From positions 124,001 to 188,000 of the forward strand of contig NZ_MNPW01000010.1 in the NCBI RefSeq assembly GCF_001983175.1: a stretch of 64,000 nt of DNA. Reading direction: 5' to 3'. Position 1 is the stretch's first letter, and every line of letters starts with the position of its first letter. Source of the stretch: Pseudomonas cedrina subsp. cedrina. Its GTDB lineage: Bacteria; Pseudomonadota; Gammaproteobacteria; Pseudomonadales; Pseudomonadaceae. Below the pieces are notes generated by a model, which had not been told where the DNA came from, searched no databases, and saw only the letters and a program-made list of their open reading frames with translations. Positions 7,426-16,677 of the stretch are shown here, piece by piece. Position numbers and translations under genes: made by a program.

Positions 7426-8313
7426 TCAGCCGCGCTTGGTCAATCCCATCTTCACGCGGCCCTCCGCCGGCGTCATGACCCTCGCGCCCAGGCGGCTGAG
7501 GATTTCACTGGCGCGCTCCACCAACTGACCATTAGTGGCGAGCACGCCCTTGTCCAGCCACAGGTTGTCTTCCAGGCCAACCCGCACGTTGCCGCCCAGC
7601 AGCACGGCTTGCGCCGCCATCGGCATTTGCATGCGGCCGATGCCGAAGCCGGCCCACACAGCGCCGGCGGGCAGGTTGTCGACCATGGCTTTCATGGTGG
7701 TGGTGTCGGCCGGCGCCCCCCAGGGGATGCCCAGGCACAGCTGGAACAGCGGGTCGTCCAGCAGGCCTTCCTTGATCATCTGCTTGGCGAACCACAGGTG
7801 GCCGGTGTCGAAAATTTCCAGCTCGGCCTTTACGCCCAGTTCCTGGATGCGCTTGGCGCCAGCCCGCAGTTGTGCCGGGGTGGACACGTAAATGGTGTCG
7901 CCATCGCCGAAGTTCAGCGTGCCGCAATCCAGGGTGCAGATTTCCGGCAGCAGCGCCTCCACGTGGGCCAGGCGCGTCAGCGGGCCGACCAGATCGGTGT
8001 TGGGGCCGAACGCCATCGGGTTCTCGCCGCCACCGATCTCCAGGTCGCCGCCCATGCCGGCGGTCAGGTTGACGATGATGTCGATGTCCGCTTCGCGGAT
8101 GCGCTCCATCACCTCGCGGTACAGGGCCACGTCGCGGCTGAACTTGCCGGTTTCGGGGTCACGCACATGGCAATGCACCACCGTGGCGCCGGCCTTGGCG
8201 GCTTCCACCGCGGCGGCGGCGATTTGTTTGGGCGTGACCGGCACGTGCGGGCTTCGGCTGGTCGTGTCGCCAGCACCGGTGAGTGCGCAGGTGATGATGA
8301 CGTCGTGGTTCAT
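7426..8313 (-). CDS. cdhC: 3-Dehydrocarnitine:acetyl-CoA cleavage enzyme CdhC (BKACE family)
   Basis: Beta-keto acid cleavage enzyme (DUF849), 295 residues. It condenses 3-dehydrocarnitine with acetyl-CoA to give acetoacetate and betainyl-CoA. The zinc-binding motif HCHVRDPETG and the conserved LDCGTLNFG segment are present, as is the barrel-end stretch WAGFGIGRMQMPMAAQAVLLG. The frame opens earlier at 8334, but the ATG at 8313 has AAGGAA 7 nt upstream and starts MNHDVIITCALTGAG as in the family. It is encoded between caiX and cdhA on the same strand, so the carnitine assignment is strong. Confidence 0.9.
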   Translation of the reverse strand: MNHDVIITCALTGAGDTTSRSPHVPVTPKQIAAAAVEAAKAGATVVHCHVRDPETGKFSRDVALYREVMERIREADIDIIVNLTAGMGGDLEIGGGENPMAFGPNTDLVGPLTRLAHVEALLPEICTLDCGTLNFGDGDTIYVSTPAQLRAGAKRIQELGVKAELEIFDTGHLWFAKQMIKEGLLDDPLFQLCLGIPWGAPADTTTMKAMVDNLPAGAVWAGFGIGRMQMPMAAQAVLLGGNVRVGLEDNLWLDKGVLATNGQLVERASEILSRLGARVMTPAEGRVKMGLTKRG

Positions 8314-8399
8314 GGGGCGGTTCCTTACGGGCATGATTCAAGGGCGTGGCGATGCCGTTCGCAGCCGGTCGGGGCTGCGAAGCGGTGATTTAAATAAAG

Positions 8400-9344
8400 T
8401 TATTTGCTGGTCAGTTGGATATTTGCCGCAGCCGGCTTGCCATCGAAGGTGGTCACGCCGTCCAGCCAGCGCGCCTGGTCCTGCGGGTGATCCTTGAGCC
8501 ACTGCTTGGCCGACTCGATAGGATCCTTGTGATCCAGCAAGGGCTGCATCATTCGGCTCTCGTCGGCGGCGGTGAAGGTGAGATTGGTCAGCAATTTGTG
8601 CACGTTGGGGCATTGTGCTGCGTAGGTCGGCGCGGTGACCGTCCACACGCTTGCCTTGCCCTCGTTCGGGCCCAGGGCGTCTTCGCTGCCGGTGAGGTAG
8701 GTCATGGCGACGTTGACGTTCATCGGGTGCGGCGCCCAGCCGAAGAACACCACCGGCTCCTTGCGCCGAACCGCACGGTCGACCGCGGAGAGCATGGCGG
8801 CTTCACTGGACTCCACCAGCTGGAATTTGCCCAGGCCGAACTGGTTCTTGGCGATCATCGCCTTGATCTGGGTGTTGGCGCCCGAGCCTGGCTCGATGCC
8901 GTAGATTTTGCCTCCCAGTTCTTTTTCGAATTTGGCGATATCCGCGAAGGTTTTCAGGCCCTTGTCCGCCAGGTAAGTCGGCACGGCAAGGGTCGCGCGG
9001 GCGTCTTCCAGGCTGGGCTTGTCGAGGACTTTGACTTGCTTGGCGTCGACGAACGGCGTGATGGTCTGGGTCATCAGCGGGTTCCAGTAGCCCAGGAACA
9101 GGTCCAGGCGCTGATCGCGAATGCCGGCAAAGATGATTTGCTGGGAGGCGCTGGTCTGTTTGGTCTTGTAGCCGAGGCCGTCGAGCAGCACCTGGGCCAT
9201 GGCACTGGTGGCGATCACGTCGGTCCAGTTCACCACGCCCAGGCGTACGTTCTGGCATGAAGCGGCATCCGCTGCCATGACGTGGGTGCTCAAAATAGCG
9301 CTGACGCTGAGTGCAAGCACGCTGCGGCTGATCAGTCGGTTCAT
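8400..9344 (-). CDS. caiX: L-carnitine-binding periplasmic protein CaiX
   Basis: Periplasmic substrate-binding protein (OpuAC type), 314 residues, with a signal peptide ending near VMAADAASC. It shares the blocks of ChoX (NWTDV, LFLGYWNPLM, GIEPGSGANTQIKAM, FFGWAPHPMN) but differs clearly elsewhere. No permease or ATPase gene adjoins it: in Pseudomonas, CaiX delivers carnitine to the ChoWV core transporter, whose choW lies at the window start. It is the first gene of the minus-strand carnitine block and divergent from cdhR. Confidence 0.88.
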   Translation of the reverse strand: MNRLISRSVLALSVSAILSTHVMAADAASCQNVRLGVVNWTDVIATSAMAQVLLDGLGYKTKQTSASQQIIFAGIRDQRLDLFLGYWNPLMTQTITPFVDAKQVKVLDKPSLEDARATLAVPTYLADKGLKTFADIAKFEKELGGKIYGIEPGSGANTQIKAMIAKNQFGLGKFQLVESSEAAMLSAVDRAVRRKEPVVFFGWAPHPMNVNVAMTYLTGSEDALGPNEGKASVWTVTAPTYAAQCPNVHKLLTNLTFTAADESRMMQPLLDHKDPIESAKQWLKDHPQDQARWLDGVTTFDGKPAAANIQLTSK

Positions 9345-9440
9345 GGTGGATCCCTCGGCAGGTCGTTATTGTGGGGGCCGGCGTCTTTGTGCGCCGTGGG
9401 ATCACGTTACGCAGCTTGGGGAGCGGTAAAGCGCACGGCG

Positions 9441-9470
9441 GCGACCCGCTCTTGCACTGCAGCGACCTGC
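9441..9470. promoter_or_regulatory. Direct repeat GCGACC(C/T)GC with 21-bp period, candidate CdhR operator
   Basis: GCGACCCGC at 9441-9449 and GCGACCTGC at 9462-9470 are 21 bp apart in the caiX/cdhR divergent region. This has the same geometry as the repeat upstream of choX and shares the GTCG/CGAC core, as expected for paralogous AraC-type regulators. Binding by CdhR is inferred. Confidence 0.55.
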
Positions 9471-9537
9471 CCCCTTGAATCCGCCCATGAACGGGAGTAT
9501 CACAGTGCCACGCTGGCCGTCCGACGAGAGCGCCACC

Positions 9538-10482
9538 ATGTCCCAGGATTACTATTTCTTGCTGATGCCGGGGTTCTCTGCCATCGGCTTTATCTCCGCG
9601 CTGGAGCCGCTGCGGGTGGCCAACCGGTTTCGTGGCGAGCTGTACCGCTGGCATGTCCTGAGCGCCGATGGCGGCGCGGTGCTGGCGAGCAATGGCATGT
9701 CGGTCAACGCCGACGCCGCGCTGGAACCGCTGAAAAAGGGCGCGACGCTGATGGTGGTCGCCGGCTTCGAACCGCTGCAGTTCGCCACCCCCGCGTTGGA
9801 ACACTGGCTGCGCCGCCTCGACCACGACGGCGTGACCCTCGGCGCCATCGACACCGGTGCCTGCGTGCTGGCTGAGGCGGGCCTGCTCGATGGCCACCGA
9901 CTGACCCTGCACTGGGAAGCCATCGACGCCTTCAAGGAGTCGTATCCACACCTGAGCGTGACCCAGGAACTGTTCGAGATCGACCGCCGCCGTATCACCT
10001 GCGCCGGCGGCACCGCCTCCATCGACCTGATGCTCGACCTCATCGCCCAGGCCCACGGCCCGGAGTTGGCGATCCAGGTCTCCGAACAGTTCGTGCTCGG
10101 CCGCATCCGCCCGCGCAAAGACCACCAGCGCATGCAGATCGCCACGCGCTACGGCATCAACAACAAGAAGCTGGTGCAGGTGATCGGCGAGATGGAACAG
10201 CACACCGAGCCGCCGCTGAGCACATTGGCCCTGGCCGACGCGATCAAGGTGACGCGCCGCCAATTGGAACGCCTGTTTCGCCTGCATCTTAACGACACGC
10301 CGAGCAACTTCTACCTCGGCCTGCGCCTGGAAAAAGCCCGGCAGTTATTGCGCCAGAGCGACATGAGCGTGCTGGAGGTGAGTATTGCGTGCGGGTTTGA
10401 GTCGCCGTCGTATTTCACCCGAAGTTACCGGGCCAGGTTTGCGAAGTGTCCGAGGGAGGATCGGCGACGGGAGGTGGTTTGA
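9538..10482 (+). CDS. cdhR: AraC-family carnitine catabolism regulator CdhR
   Basis: Transcription activator of 314 residues from the ATG at 9538 (MSQDYYFLLMPGFSAIGF); in-frame upstream starts at 9475 and 9487 exist but would add a low-complexity tail absent from GbdR-type proteins. The N-terminal DJ-1/PfpI-like domain (about residues 5-185) is followed by an AraC DNA-binding domain (LADAIKVTRRQLERLF and LEVSIACGFESPSYFTRSY). In pseudomonads CdhR activates caiX-cdhCAB in response to carnitine. Divergent placement next to caiX fits that role. Confidence 0.9.
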   Translation: MSQDYYFLLMPGFSAIGFISALEPLRVANRFRGELYRWHVLSADGGAVLASNGMSVNADAALEPLKKGATLMVVAGFEPLQFATPALEHWLRRLDHDGVTLGAIDTGACVLAEAGLLDGHRLTLHWEAIDAFKESYPHLSVTQELFEIDRRRITCAGGTASIDLMLDLIAQAHGPELAIQVSEQFVLGRIRPRKDHQRMQIATRYGINNKKLVQVIGEMEQHTEPPLSTLALADAIKVTRRQLERLFRLHLNDTPSNFYLGLRLEKARQLLRQSDMSVLEVSIACGFESPSYFTRSYRARFAKCPREDRRREVV

Positions 10483-10496
10483 TCAGTTTTTAGCCA

Positions 10497-10525
10497 ATTA
10501 TAGTGCCGACTATAATTTATAGTCG
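10497..10525. promoter_or_regulatory. Two overlapping perfect palindromes (operator-like)
   Basis: ATTATAGT-GCCG-ACTATAAT (10497-10516) overlaps a 19-bp perfect palindrome with 9-bp arms (CGACTATAA-T-TTATAGTCG, 10507-10525). Three TTATAGT half-sites thus lie in alternating orientation 14 bp after the cdhR stop. This is the architecture of a dimeric repressor operator, but no plus-strand gene follows. Confidence 0.5.
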
Positions 10526-10609
10526 TTTCCATAATTGGGTATAAATCTCAGTTTCACGGATTGGCGATTGCACGGTCACCGCAACGCTTTTGTGGAAATG
10601 CAGATCAAA

Positions 10610-10633
10610 TGTGGGAGCTGGCTTGCCTGCGAT
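10610..10633 (+). repeat. Single (unpaired) half-REP, TGTGGGAGCTGGC family
   Basis: One arm, TGTGGGAGCTGGCTTGCCTG plus four bases, without a matching inverted partner; the adjoining 10641 element begins where a partner would be expected. Confidence 0.8.
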
Positions 10634-10640
10634 TCTCCCT

Positions 10641-10787
10641 GTAGTGAGCGGGCTTGCCCCGCGCCGGGCTGCGAAGCGGCCCCAAACCCGGCACCTGCGT
10701 TCTACCTGAAGCTCGGCGATGCCTCTATAGGGGCGGCTTCGCCACCCAGCGCGGGCGGTGCGACGATTCGACAAGCCCGCTCACTAC
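10641..10787. repeat. Composite inverted-repeat element (GTAGTGAGCGGGCTT arms)
   Basis: GTAGTGAGCGGGCTT (10641-10655) and its exact complement AAGCCCGCTCACTAC (10773-10787) bound a 147-bp element with an inner GGGCTGCGAAGCGGCCCC hairpin and a GGGGCGGCTTCGCCACCC hairpin. It looks like a small palindromic element of a REP family distinct from the others in the window. Confidence 0.7.
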
Positions 10788-10808
10788 ATGTGAGCGGGCT
10801 TATTTTTT
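10773..10808 (+). terminator. Rho-independent terminator
   Basis: An 11-bp stem AAGCCCGCTCA/TGAGCGGGCTT with a 7-nt loop is followed by ATTTTTTT on the plus strand. It lies at the end of the minus-strand DUF3010 gene and could end plus-strand transcripts coming from cdhR. Confidence 0.75.
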
Positions 10809-11216
10809 TACCAGCGCCGAACACGCCGCCTTGAACGCCTCATGCTGATACTTGTTCAGCGTCGCCGGCAGATCAAAGCTGTACTTCTTGTTCTGCGCAT
10901 TGATGGTTTGCGGCGACAGCAGCGTAACCTCAACACCCTCCAGCAACTGAAACACACCTTCAATCTTGAACGTGGTCGGGCCGCCGGCGAATTCGCCTTT
11001 CTTGCTGCGCTTCTTGATCGCGATACGGGTGATGGCGTTTGCCTGCACAAACGCCTTCACCTGAGCCGCGAAGGCTTTGACGTTGGCCGCTTCGTCATCG
11101 TCTTCCAGCGCGATTTTCTTGGTGGCCAGGGCGATGTGGGTCAGCACCTGGTTGTCCAGGGAGGCAACGGCGATGATAGCTTCGCTGCCTTTGATTTCAA
11201 TGCCGCAGATAGTCAT
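10800..11216 (-). CDS. DUF3010 family protein
   Basis: 138-residue cytoplasmic protein recognised as the DUF3010 family; function unknown. The N-terminal MTICGIEIKGSEAIIAV and the basic block IAIKKRSKKGEFAGGPTTFK are characteristic. The fold looks like an alternating alpha/beta domain (RNase H-like nucleotide-handling folds start similarly), but no activity is established. It is a single gene, divergent from the tyrosinase gene, with nothing in its neighbourhood to suggest a job. Confidence 0.75.
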   Translation of the reverse strand: MTICGIEIKGSEAIIAVASLDNQVLTHIALATKKIALEDDDEAANVKAFAAQVKAFVQANAITRIAIKKRSKKGEFAGGPTTFKIEGVFQLLEGVEVTLLSPQTINAQNKKYSFDLPATLNKYQHEAFKAACSALVKK

Positions 11217-11406
11217 AAGGTCGTCTTGGAAAAATAGATGAAGCAGAAGGGTATCAGGGTTGACGCAGGTGTGGGCCGTCGGTCGGGAAAGGCCTGAACC
11301 TGTTATTTATGACAGTAGACCGCACTCTCGTGCGCTCTTAGATTTCCTTCAGGAACCAATCGTTGGTTCCCGTTGTTACATGGCTTTTCAATAAGGGAGT
11401 TATGCA

Positions 11407-12369
11407 ATGAACGTTCGCAAGGAAATCCGCGCGCTGTCCGCAAGTGAGCAGTTGGTGTTTATCCAAACGTTATTGGCAATGAAGAAAAGCGGCACTTACG
11501 ATAAGTACGTTCATTGGCACCATGAGGTCATGATACCTACGGTCTATCCAAATGAGCCCCAGGATCCCAACTATCGTAACGGTGCCCACAGAGGGCCCGC
11601 GTTCTTGCCGTGGCATCGAGAAATGTTGATGCAGTTCGAGGCAGACCTTCAGGCCATCACGCCAGGTATCACACTGCCTTACTGGAACTGGACGCTGGAC
11701 GCGGCTGCCCCTGAAAGCTCGCCGGTGTGGGGCCAGGGTTTCCTGGGTGGAGATGGTGACCCGGCCGATCAGTTTCGGGTCCAGGACGGCGTTTTTGCCC
11801 ACAAATATGGGAATTGGCCGGTGTCTTCCTACCCGGGCGAAGGCTTGCCCGGGCCAGGGTTGAAACGCCAGTTCGGGCAAGAGACCAGCTCGTTGCCGAC
11901 TGAAAGCGATTTGCAAATGGCTATGAACGAAGCGTTGTATGACGAGCCGAACTACAACTCGGCGCCTTTCACTCGCGGGTTCAGGAATCGGCTGGAAGGC
12001 TGGATCACCCAGCGCGGTGACCCGAATGTCAAAACGCCCGGCTCGCAGTTGCATAACCGCGTACATTTGTGGGTGGGGGGCAACATGTTGCCCATGACCT
12101 CGCCTGATGATCCGGTTTTTTTCCTGCATCACTGCTTCGTAGACAAGATTTGGGCGGACTGGCAGGCGCAGAAGATGCTGGATGAGCCGGACCTCGCCCC
12201 GCATTACTGTCCGATGCAGGATGGTCCGCCGAGCCACAACTTTAACGATGTACTCAAACCCTGGGCCCGGCGTATCAGTGACATGATGGATATCGCGGCG
12301 TTAGGCTACAGCTACGCGCCAAGCCAACCCTTGACGAAGAGTTCGTTCAAGTCGCCTTTCGCGGCGTGA
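11407..12369 (+). CDS. Tyrosinase family type-3 copper protein
   Basis: Predicted di-copper monophenol/diphenol oxidase, 320 residues. CuA ligands are a His among H36/H38/H39, then H61 and H70 in HRGPAFLPWHR. CuB ligands are H216 and H220 in HNRVHLWVGG and H242 in DDPVFFLHHCFVDKIW. The spacings 61-70 and 220-242 equal those of Streptomyces tyrosinase (54-63, 194-216). No Sec or Tat signal is seen and no caddie (MelC1-like) protein gene adjoins. Start at 11407 is supported by AAGGGAG. A stand-alone gene between DUF3010 and LprI-type genes, within an otherwise choline/carnitine locus. Substrate unknown. Confidence 0.85.
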   Translation: MNVRKEIRALSASEQLVFIQTLLAMKKSGTYDKYVHWHHEVMIPTVYPNEPQDPNYRNGAHRGPAFLPWHREMLMQFEADLQAITPGITLPYWNWTLDAAAPESSPVWGQGFLGGDGDPADQFRVQDGVFAHKYGNWPVSSYPGEGLPGPGLKRQFGQETSSLPTESDLQMAMNEALYDEPNYNSAPFTRGFRNRLEGWITQRGDPNVKTPGSQLHNRVHLWVGGNMLPMTSPDDPVFFLHHCFVDKIWADWQAQKMLDEPDLAPHYCPMQDGPPSHNFNDVLKPWARRISDMMDIAALGYSYAPSQPLTKSSFKSPFAA

Positions 12370-12410
12370 CATCTGCCTGCCGCTCCTGCCATAGGGCCGC
12401 GGGAGCGTTC

Positions 12411-12812
12411 TTACTCCTGTCCGATCGACTCTAAAAACTCCGACCGCTCATCACTCATCCGCGCCAGACAATCATTCTGCGCAATCGCGTAGGCCTTGGT
12501 TCCGGTCACCGCCGGGAAGGTGTCCACCGCGCAATCGGCGTCGCGCAGTTTTTCCCACTTCTGCTGGGCATCCTTCAGACGAGCGGTAATGTCCGCCAGT
12601 TTGGTTTTGTCGCTGCCATAGATCGAGGCCATGCGCTCCAGCAGGCCCTGGTAGTTATCTTTGAGCAGTTGTTCTGCGGTGGTCTTGTTGTAGGAGGCGC
12701 ATTCCAGGGTTTGCTTGTCGTTTTCGATGCCGTCGCACGGCGTGCTGTCGGTGTCTTCGGCTGCGTGGGCGCCGGTTGCGATGAGTGCCAAAACCAGGAA
12801 AATCGATTTCAT
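12411..12812 (-). CDS. LprI-like (DUF1311) periplasmic protein
   Basis: 133 residues with signal peptide MKSIFLVLALIATGAHA and a mature domain with conserved Cys (TPCDG, LECA, DADCAV, NDCLARM) and Trp in QQKWEKLRDADC, the pattern of the lysozyme-inhibitor LprI N-terminal domain (DUF1311). Members are secreted small helical proteins; some inhibit lysozyme, most are uncharacterised. It is convergent with the tyrosinase gene and divergent from the dipeptidase operon; no functional link is visible. Confidence 0.7.
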   Translation of the reverse strand: MKSIFLVLALIATGAHAAEDTDSTPCDGIENDKQTLECASYNKTTAEQLLKDNYQGLLERMASIYGSDKTKLADITARLKDAQQKWEKLRDADCAVDTFPAVTGTKAYAIAQNDCLARMSDERSEFLESIGQE

Positions 12813-12900
12813 TGCGCCGTCTCATATCAGGTGATGCGGGAATTCTGGCTCAAGCGTACGACAAAGAACAGCCGCCAGTCAGACCTCTCTTAGCAGCCTT

Positions 12901-12957
12901 TGTCGCGGATTGACGCTTTCGGCAATTCCCCTGTCGTTTTTGCACCCGGCTCTGTCG
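12901..12957 (+). promoter_or_regulatory. TGTCG half-sites upstream of the dimethylglycine operon
   Basis: TGTCG occurs at 12901, 12932 and 12953, spaced 31 and 21 bp (about three and two helical turns), 77-133 bp upstream of the first gene. The core resembles the GTCG in the choX repeat, suggesting GbdR half-sites, but each match is only five bases. Confidence 0.3.
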
Positions 12958-13033
12958 GCCCCTGGGCATATGCTGGCCCCAAAGCGCCGGCAGACGATTC
13001 GGCGCATGAATCGCCAAAATAAGGGGACGCCTG

Positions 13034-14011
<978 letters not shown>

Positions 14012-14063
14012 GCCAGACACCCACCGGCACTACCACAACGAATTTTTCTGGAGTTAAGTTTCC

Positions 14064-14594
14064 ATGGCCAAGATCGCCCCGCAATTGCCTATCGAAGTCG
14101 ACAGCGAAACCGGTGTCTGGACCTCCGACGCCCTGCCGATGCTGTACGTGCCACGCCATTTCTTCGTCAATAACCATATGGGCATCGAAGAAGTCCTGGG
14201 CGCCGACGCCTACGCCGAGATCCTCTACAAAGCCGGCTACAAGTCCGCCTGGCACTGGTGTGAAAAAGAAGCCGAATGCCACGGCCTGGAAGGCGTCGCG
14301 GTGTTCGAGCATTACATGAAGCGCTTGTCGCAACGCGGCTGGGGCCTGTTCAAGATCCAGGACATCGACCTCGATAAAGGCACCGCCAGCGTCAAGCTCG
14401 AACACTCGGCGTTCGTCTATGTGTACGGCAAGGTCGGGCGCAAAGTGGACTACATGTTCACCGGCTGGTTTGCCGGCGCCATGGATCAGATTCTTGAAGC
14501 CCGTGGCAGCAAGATCCGCACCGTCGCCGAACAAGTCTACGGAGGCTCCGAAGAGGGCCACGATGACGGCTTGTTCACCGTCAAGCCGTTGTAA
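14064..14594 (+). CDS. DUF5943 protein of the dimethylglycine operon
   Basis: 176 residues; resembles DUF5943, related to the 4-vinyl-reductase (V4R) ligand-binding fold. It has no signal peptide. Notable are the aromatic/His/Cys-rich stretches KSAWHWCEKEAECHG and HFFVNNHMGIEEVLG. It lies 52 bp after the M19 dipeptidase and 15 bp before dgcA, so it is almost certainly co-expressed with dimethylglycine demethylation genes. Role unknown; V4R domains bind small hydrophobic ligands or metals in other proteins. Confidence 0.72.
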   Translation: MAKIAPQLPIEVDSETGVWTSDALPMLYVPRHFFVNNHMGIEEVLGADAYAEILYKAGYKSAWHWCEKEAECHGLEGVAVFEHYMKRLSQRGWGLFKIQDIDLDKGTASVKLEHSAFVYVYGKVGRKVDYMFTGWFAGAMDQILEARGSKIRTVAEQVYGGSEEGHDDGLFTVKPL

Positions 14595-14609
14595 GCCGAG
14601 GACCGTGCC

Positions 14610-16670
14610 ATGGCTTTCGAAGCAATGTTTGCGCCGATCCAGATCGGCAAGCTGACCATCCGCAACCGCGTGCTCAGTACCGCCCACGCCGAGGTGTATG
14701 CCACCGACGGCGGGATGACCACCGACCGCTATGTGAAGTACTACGAAGAGAAAGCCAAGGGCGGTATCGGCCTGGCGATCTGTGGCGGCTCCTCCGTGGT
14801 GGCCATCGACAGCCCGCAGGAGTGGTGGAGCTCGGTGAACCTGTCCACCGACCGTATCATCCCGCACTTCCAGAACCTGGCCGACGCCATGCATAAGCAT
14901 GGCGCCAAGATCATGATCCAGATTACCCACATGGGCCGTCGCTCGCGCTGGGACGGTTTCAACTGGCCAACCCTGATGTCGCCCTCCGGCGTGCGTGAGC
15001 CGGTGCACCGCGCCACCTGCAAGACCATCGAGCCGGAAGAGATCTGGCGCGTGATCGGCAACTACGCCCAGGCCGCGCGCCGTGCCAAGGCCGGTGGCCT
15101 GGACGGTGTGGAACTGTCCGCCGTGCACCAGCATATGATCGACCAGTTCTGGAGCCCAAGGGTCAACAAGCGTACCGATGAATGGGGCGGCACCTTCGAA
15201 GGCCGCATGAAGTTCGGCCTGGAAGTGCTCAAGGCCGTGCGCGCCGAGGTCGGCGACGACTTCTGCGTGGGCATGCGCCTGTGCGGTGACGAGTTCCACC
15301 CGGACGGCCTGTCCCACGAGGACATGAAGCAGATCGCCAAGTATTACGACGACACCGGCATGCTCGACTTCATTGGCGTGGTCGGCTCGGGTTGCGATAC
15401 GCACAACACCTTGGCCAACGTTATCCCGAACATGAGTTACCCGCCGGAGCCGTTCCTGCACCTCGCCGCCGGGATCAAGGAGGTAGTCAAGGTTCCGGTG
15501 CTGCACGCGCAGAACATCAAGGACCCGAACCAGGCCACGCGCATCCTGGAAGGCGGCTATGTGGACATGGTCGGCATGACCCGTGCGCACATCGCCGACC
15601 CGCACCTGATCGCCAAGATCAAGATGGGCCAGATCGACCAGATCAAGCAGTGCGTCGGCGCCAACTATTGCATCGACCGTCAGTACCAAGGCCTGGATGT
15701 ACTGTGCATCCAGAACGCCGCGACGTCCCGTGAATACATGGGCGTGCCGCACATCATCGAGAAGTCCACCGGGCCCAAGCGCAAAGTCGTGGTGGTGGGG
15801 GCAGGTCCCGCCGGGATGGAGGCTGCGCGTGTGGCCGCCGAACGCGGTCACGAGGTGACGCTGTTCGAGAAGAAAGAATTTATCGGCGGGCAGATCACCA
15901 CGGCGTCGAAAGCGCCGCAGCGCGACCAGATCGCCGGCATCACCCGCTGGTTCCAGTTGGAACTGGCGCGCTTGAAAGTCGACCTGCGCCTGGGCGTTGC
16001 GGCCGACGCCGAAACCATCCTCGACCTGCGCCCGGACGTAGTCGTACTGGCGGTGGGCGGCCATCCGTTCATCGAGCAGAACGAACACTGGGGCGCGGCC
16101 GAAGGTTTGGTGGTCAGCAGCTGGGACGTGCTCGACGGCAAAGTCGCACCGGGCAAGAACGTGCTGGTGTACGACACCATCTGTGAATTCACCGGCATGT
16201 CGGTGGCGGACTTCCTGGCCGACAAAGGCTGCCAGGTGGAAATCGTCACCGACGACATCAAGCCGGGCGTGGCCATCGGCGGTACGTCGTTCCCGACCTA
16301 CTACCGCAGCATGTACCCCAAGGAAGTGATCATGACCGGCGACATGATGCTGGAAAAGGTCTACCGCGAGGGCGACAAGCTGGTGGCGGTGCTGGAGAAC
16401 GAATACACCGGCGCCAAGGAAGAGCGGGTGGTGGACCAGGTGGTGGTGGAGAACGGCGTGCGTCCGGACGAAGAGATCTACTACGCCCTCAAGCCAGGCT
16501 CGCGCAACAAGGGCCAGATCGACGTCGAAGCGTTGTTCGCGATCAAGCCACAGCCGTGCCTGAGCGAGTCGGGTGAGGGGTACTTGCTGTTCCGCATCGG
16601 CGACTGTGTGGCCCAGCGTAATACCCACGCTGCGATCTATGACGCCCTGCGCCTTTGCAAGGATTTCTGA
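14610..16670 (+). CDS. dgcA: Dimethylglycine demethylase subunit DgcA
   Basis: 686-residue flavoprotein of the trimethylamine-dehydrogenase/2,4-dienoyl-CoA reductase type: an FMN-binding TIM barrel (about 1-345), an iron-sulfur segment (348-366), then an FAD/NAD(P)-type dinucleotide fold with VVVGAGPAGMEAARVA at about 392. It N-demethylates dimethylglycine to sarcosine, releasing formaldehyde. In the Fe-S segment CVGANYC...LCIQNA, three of the four ligand Cys of trimethylamine dehydrogenase are present (348, 354, 366), but the second is Ala351. GAGGA precedes the ATG. It is followed by dgcB after a REP pair. Confidence 0.9.
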   Translation: MAFEAMFAPIQIGKLTIRNRVLSTAHAEVYATDGGMTTDRYVKYYEEKAKGGIGLAICGGSSVVAIDSPQEWWSSVNLSTDRIIPHFQNLADAMHKHGAKIMIQITHMGRRSRWDGFNWPTLMSPSGVREPVHRATCKTIEPEEIWRVIGNYAQAARRAKAGGLDGVELSAVHQHMIDQFWSPRVNKRTDEWGGTFEGRMKFGLEVLKAVRAEVGDDFCVGMRLCGDEFHPDGLSHEDMKQIAKYYDDTGMLDFIGVVGSGCDTHNTLANVIPNMSYPPEPFLHLAAGIKEVVKVPVLHAQNIKDPNQATRILEGGYVDMVGMTRAHIADPHLIAKIKMGQIDQIKQCVGANYCIDRQYQGLDVLCIQNAATSREYMGVPHIIEKSTGPKRKVVVVGAGPAGMEAARVAAERGHEVTLFEKKEFIGGQITTASKAPQRDQIAGITRWFQLELARLKVDLRLGVAADAETILDLRPDVVVLAVGGHPFIEQNEHWGAAEGLVVSSWDVLDGKVAPGKNVLVYDTICEFTGMSVADFLADKGCQVEIVTDDIKPGVAIGGTSFPTYYRSMYPKEVIMTGDMMLEKVYREGDKLVAVLENEYTGAKEERVVDQVVVENGVRPDEEIYYALKPGSRNKGQIDVEALFAIKPQPCLSESGEGYLLFRIGDCVAQRNTHAAIYDALRLCKDF

Positions 16671-16677
16671 CGCACCT

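Larger units (their letters stand above)
10483..10799. other. Gene-free stretch between cdhR and the DUF3010 gene
   Basis: About 317 bases between convergent genes. It contains overlapping perfect palindromes (10497-10525), a lone half-REP (10610-10633) and a composite inverted-repeat element with terminator (10641-10809). No coding frame is supported. Confidence 0.7.
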
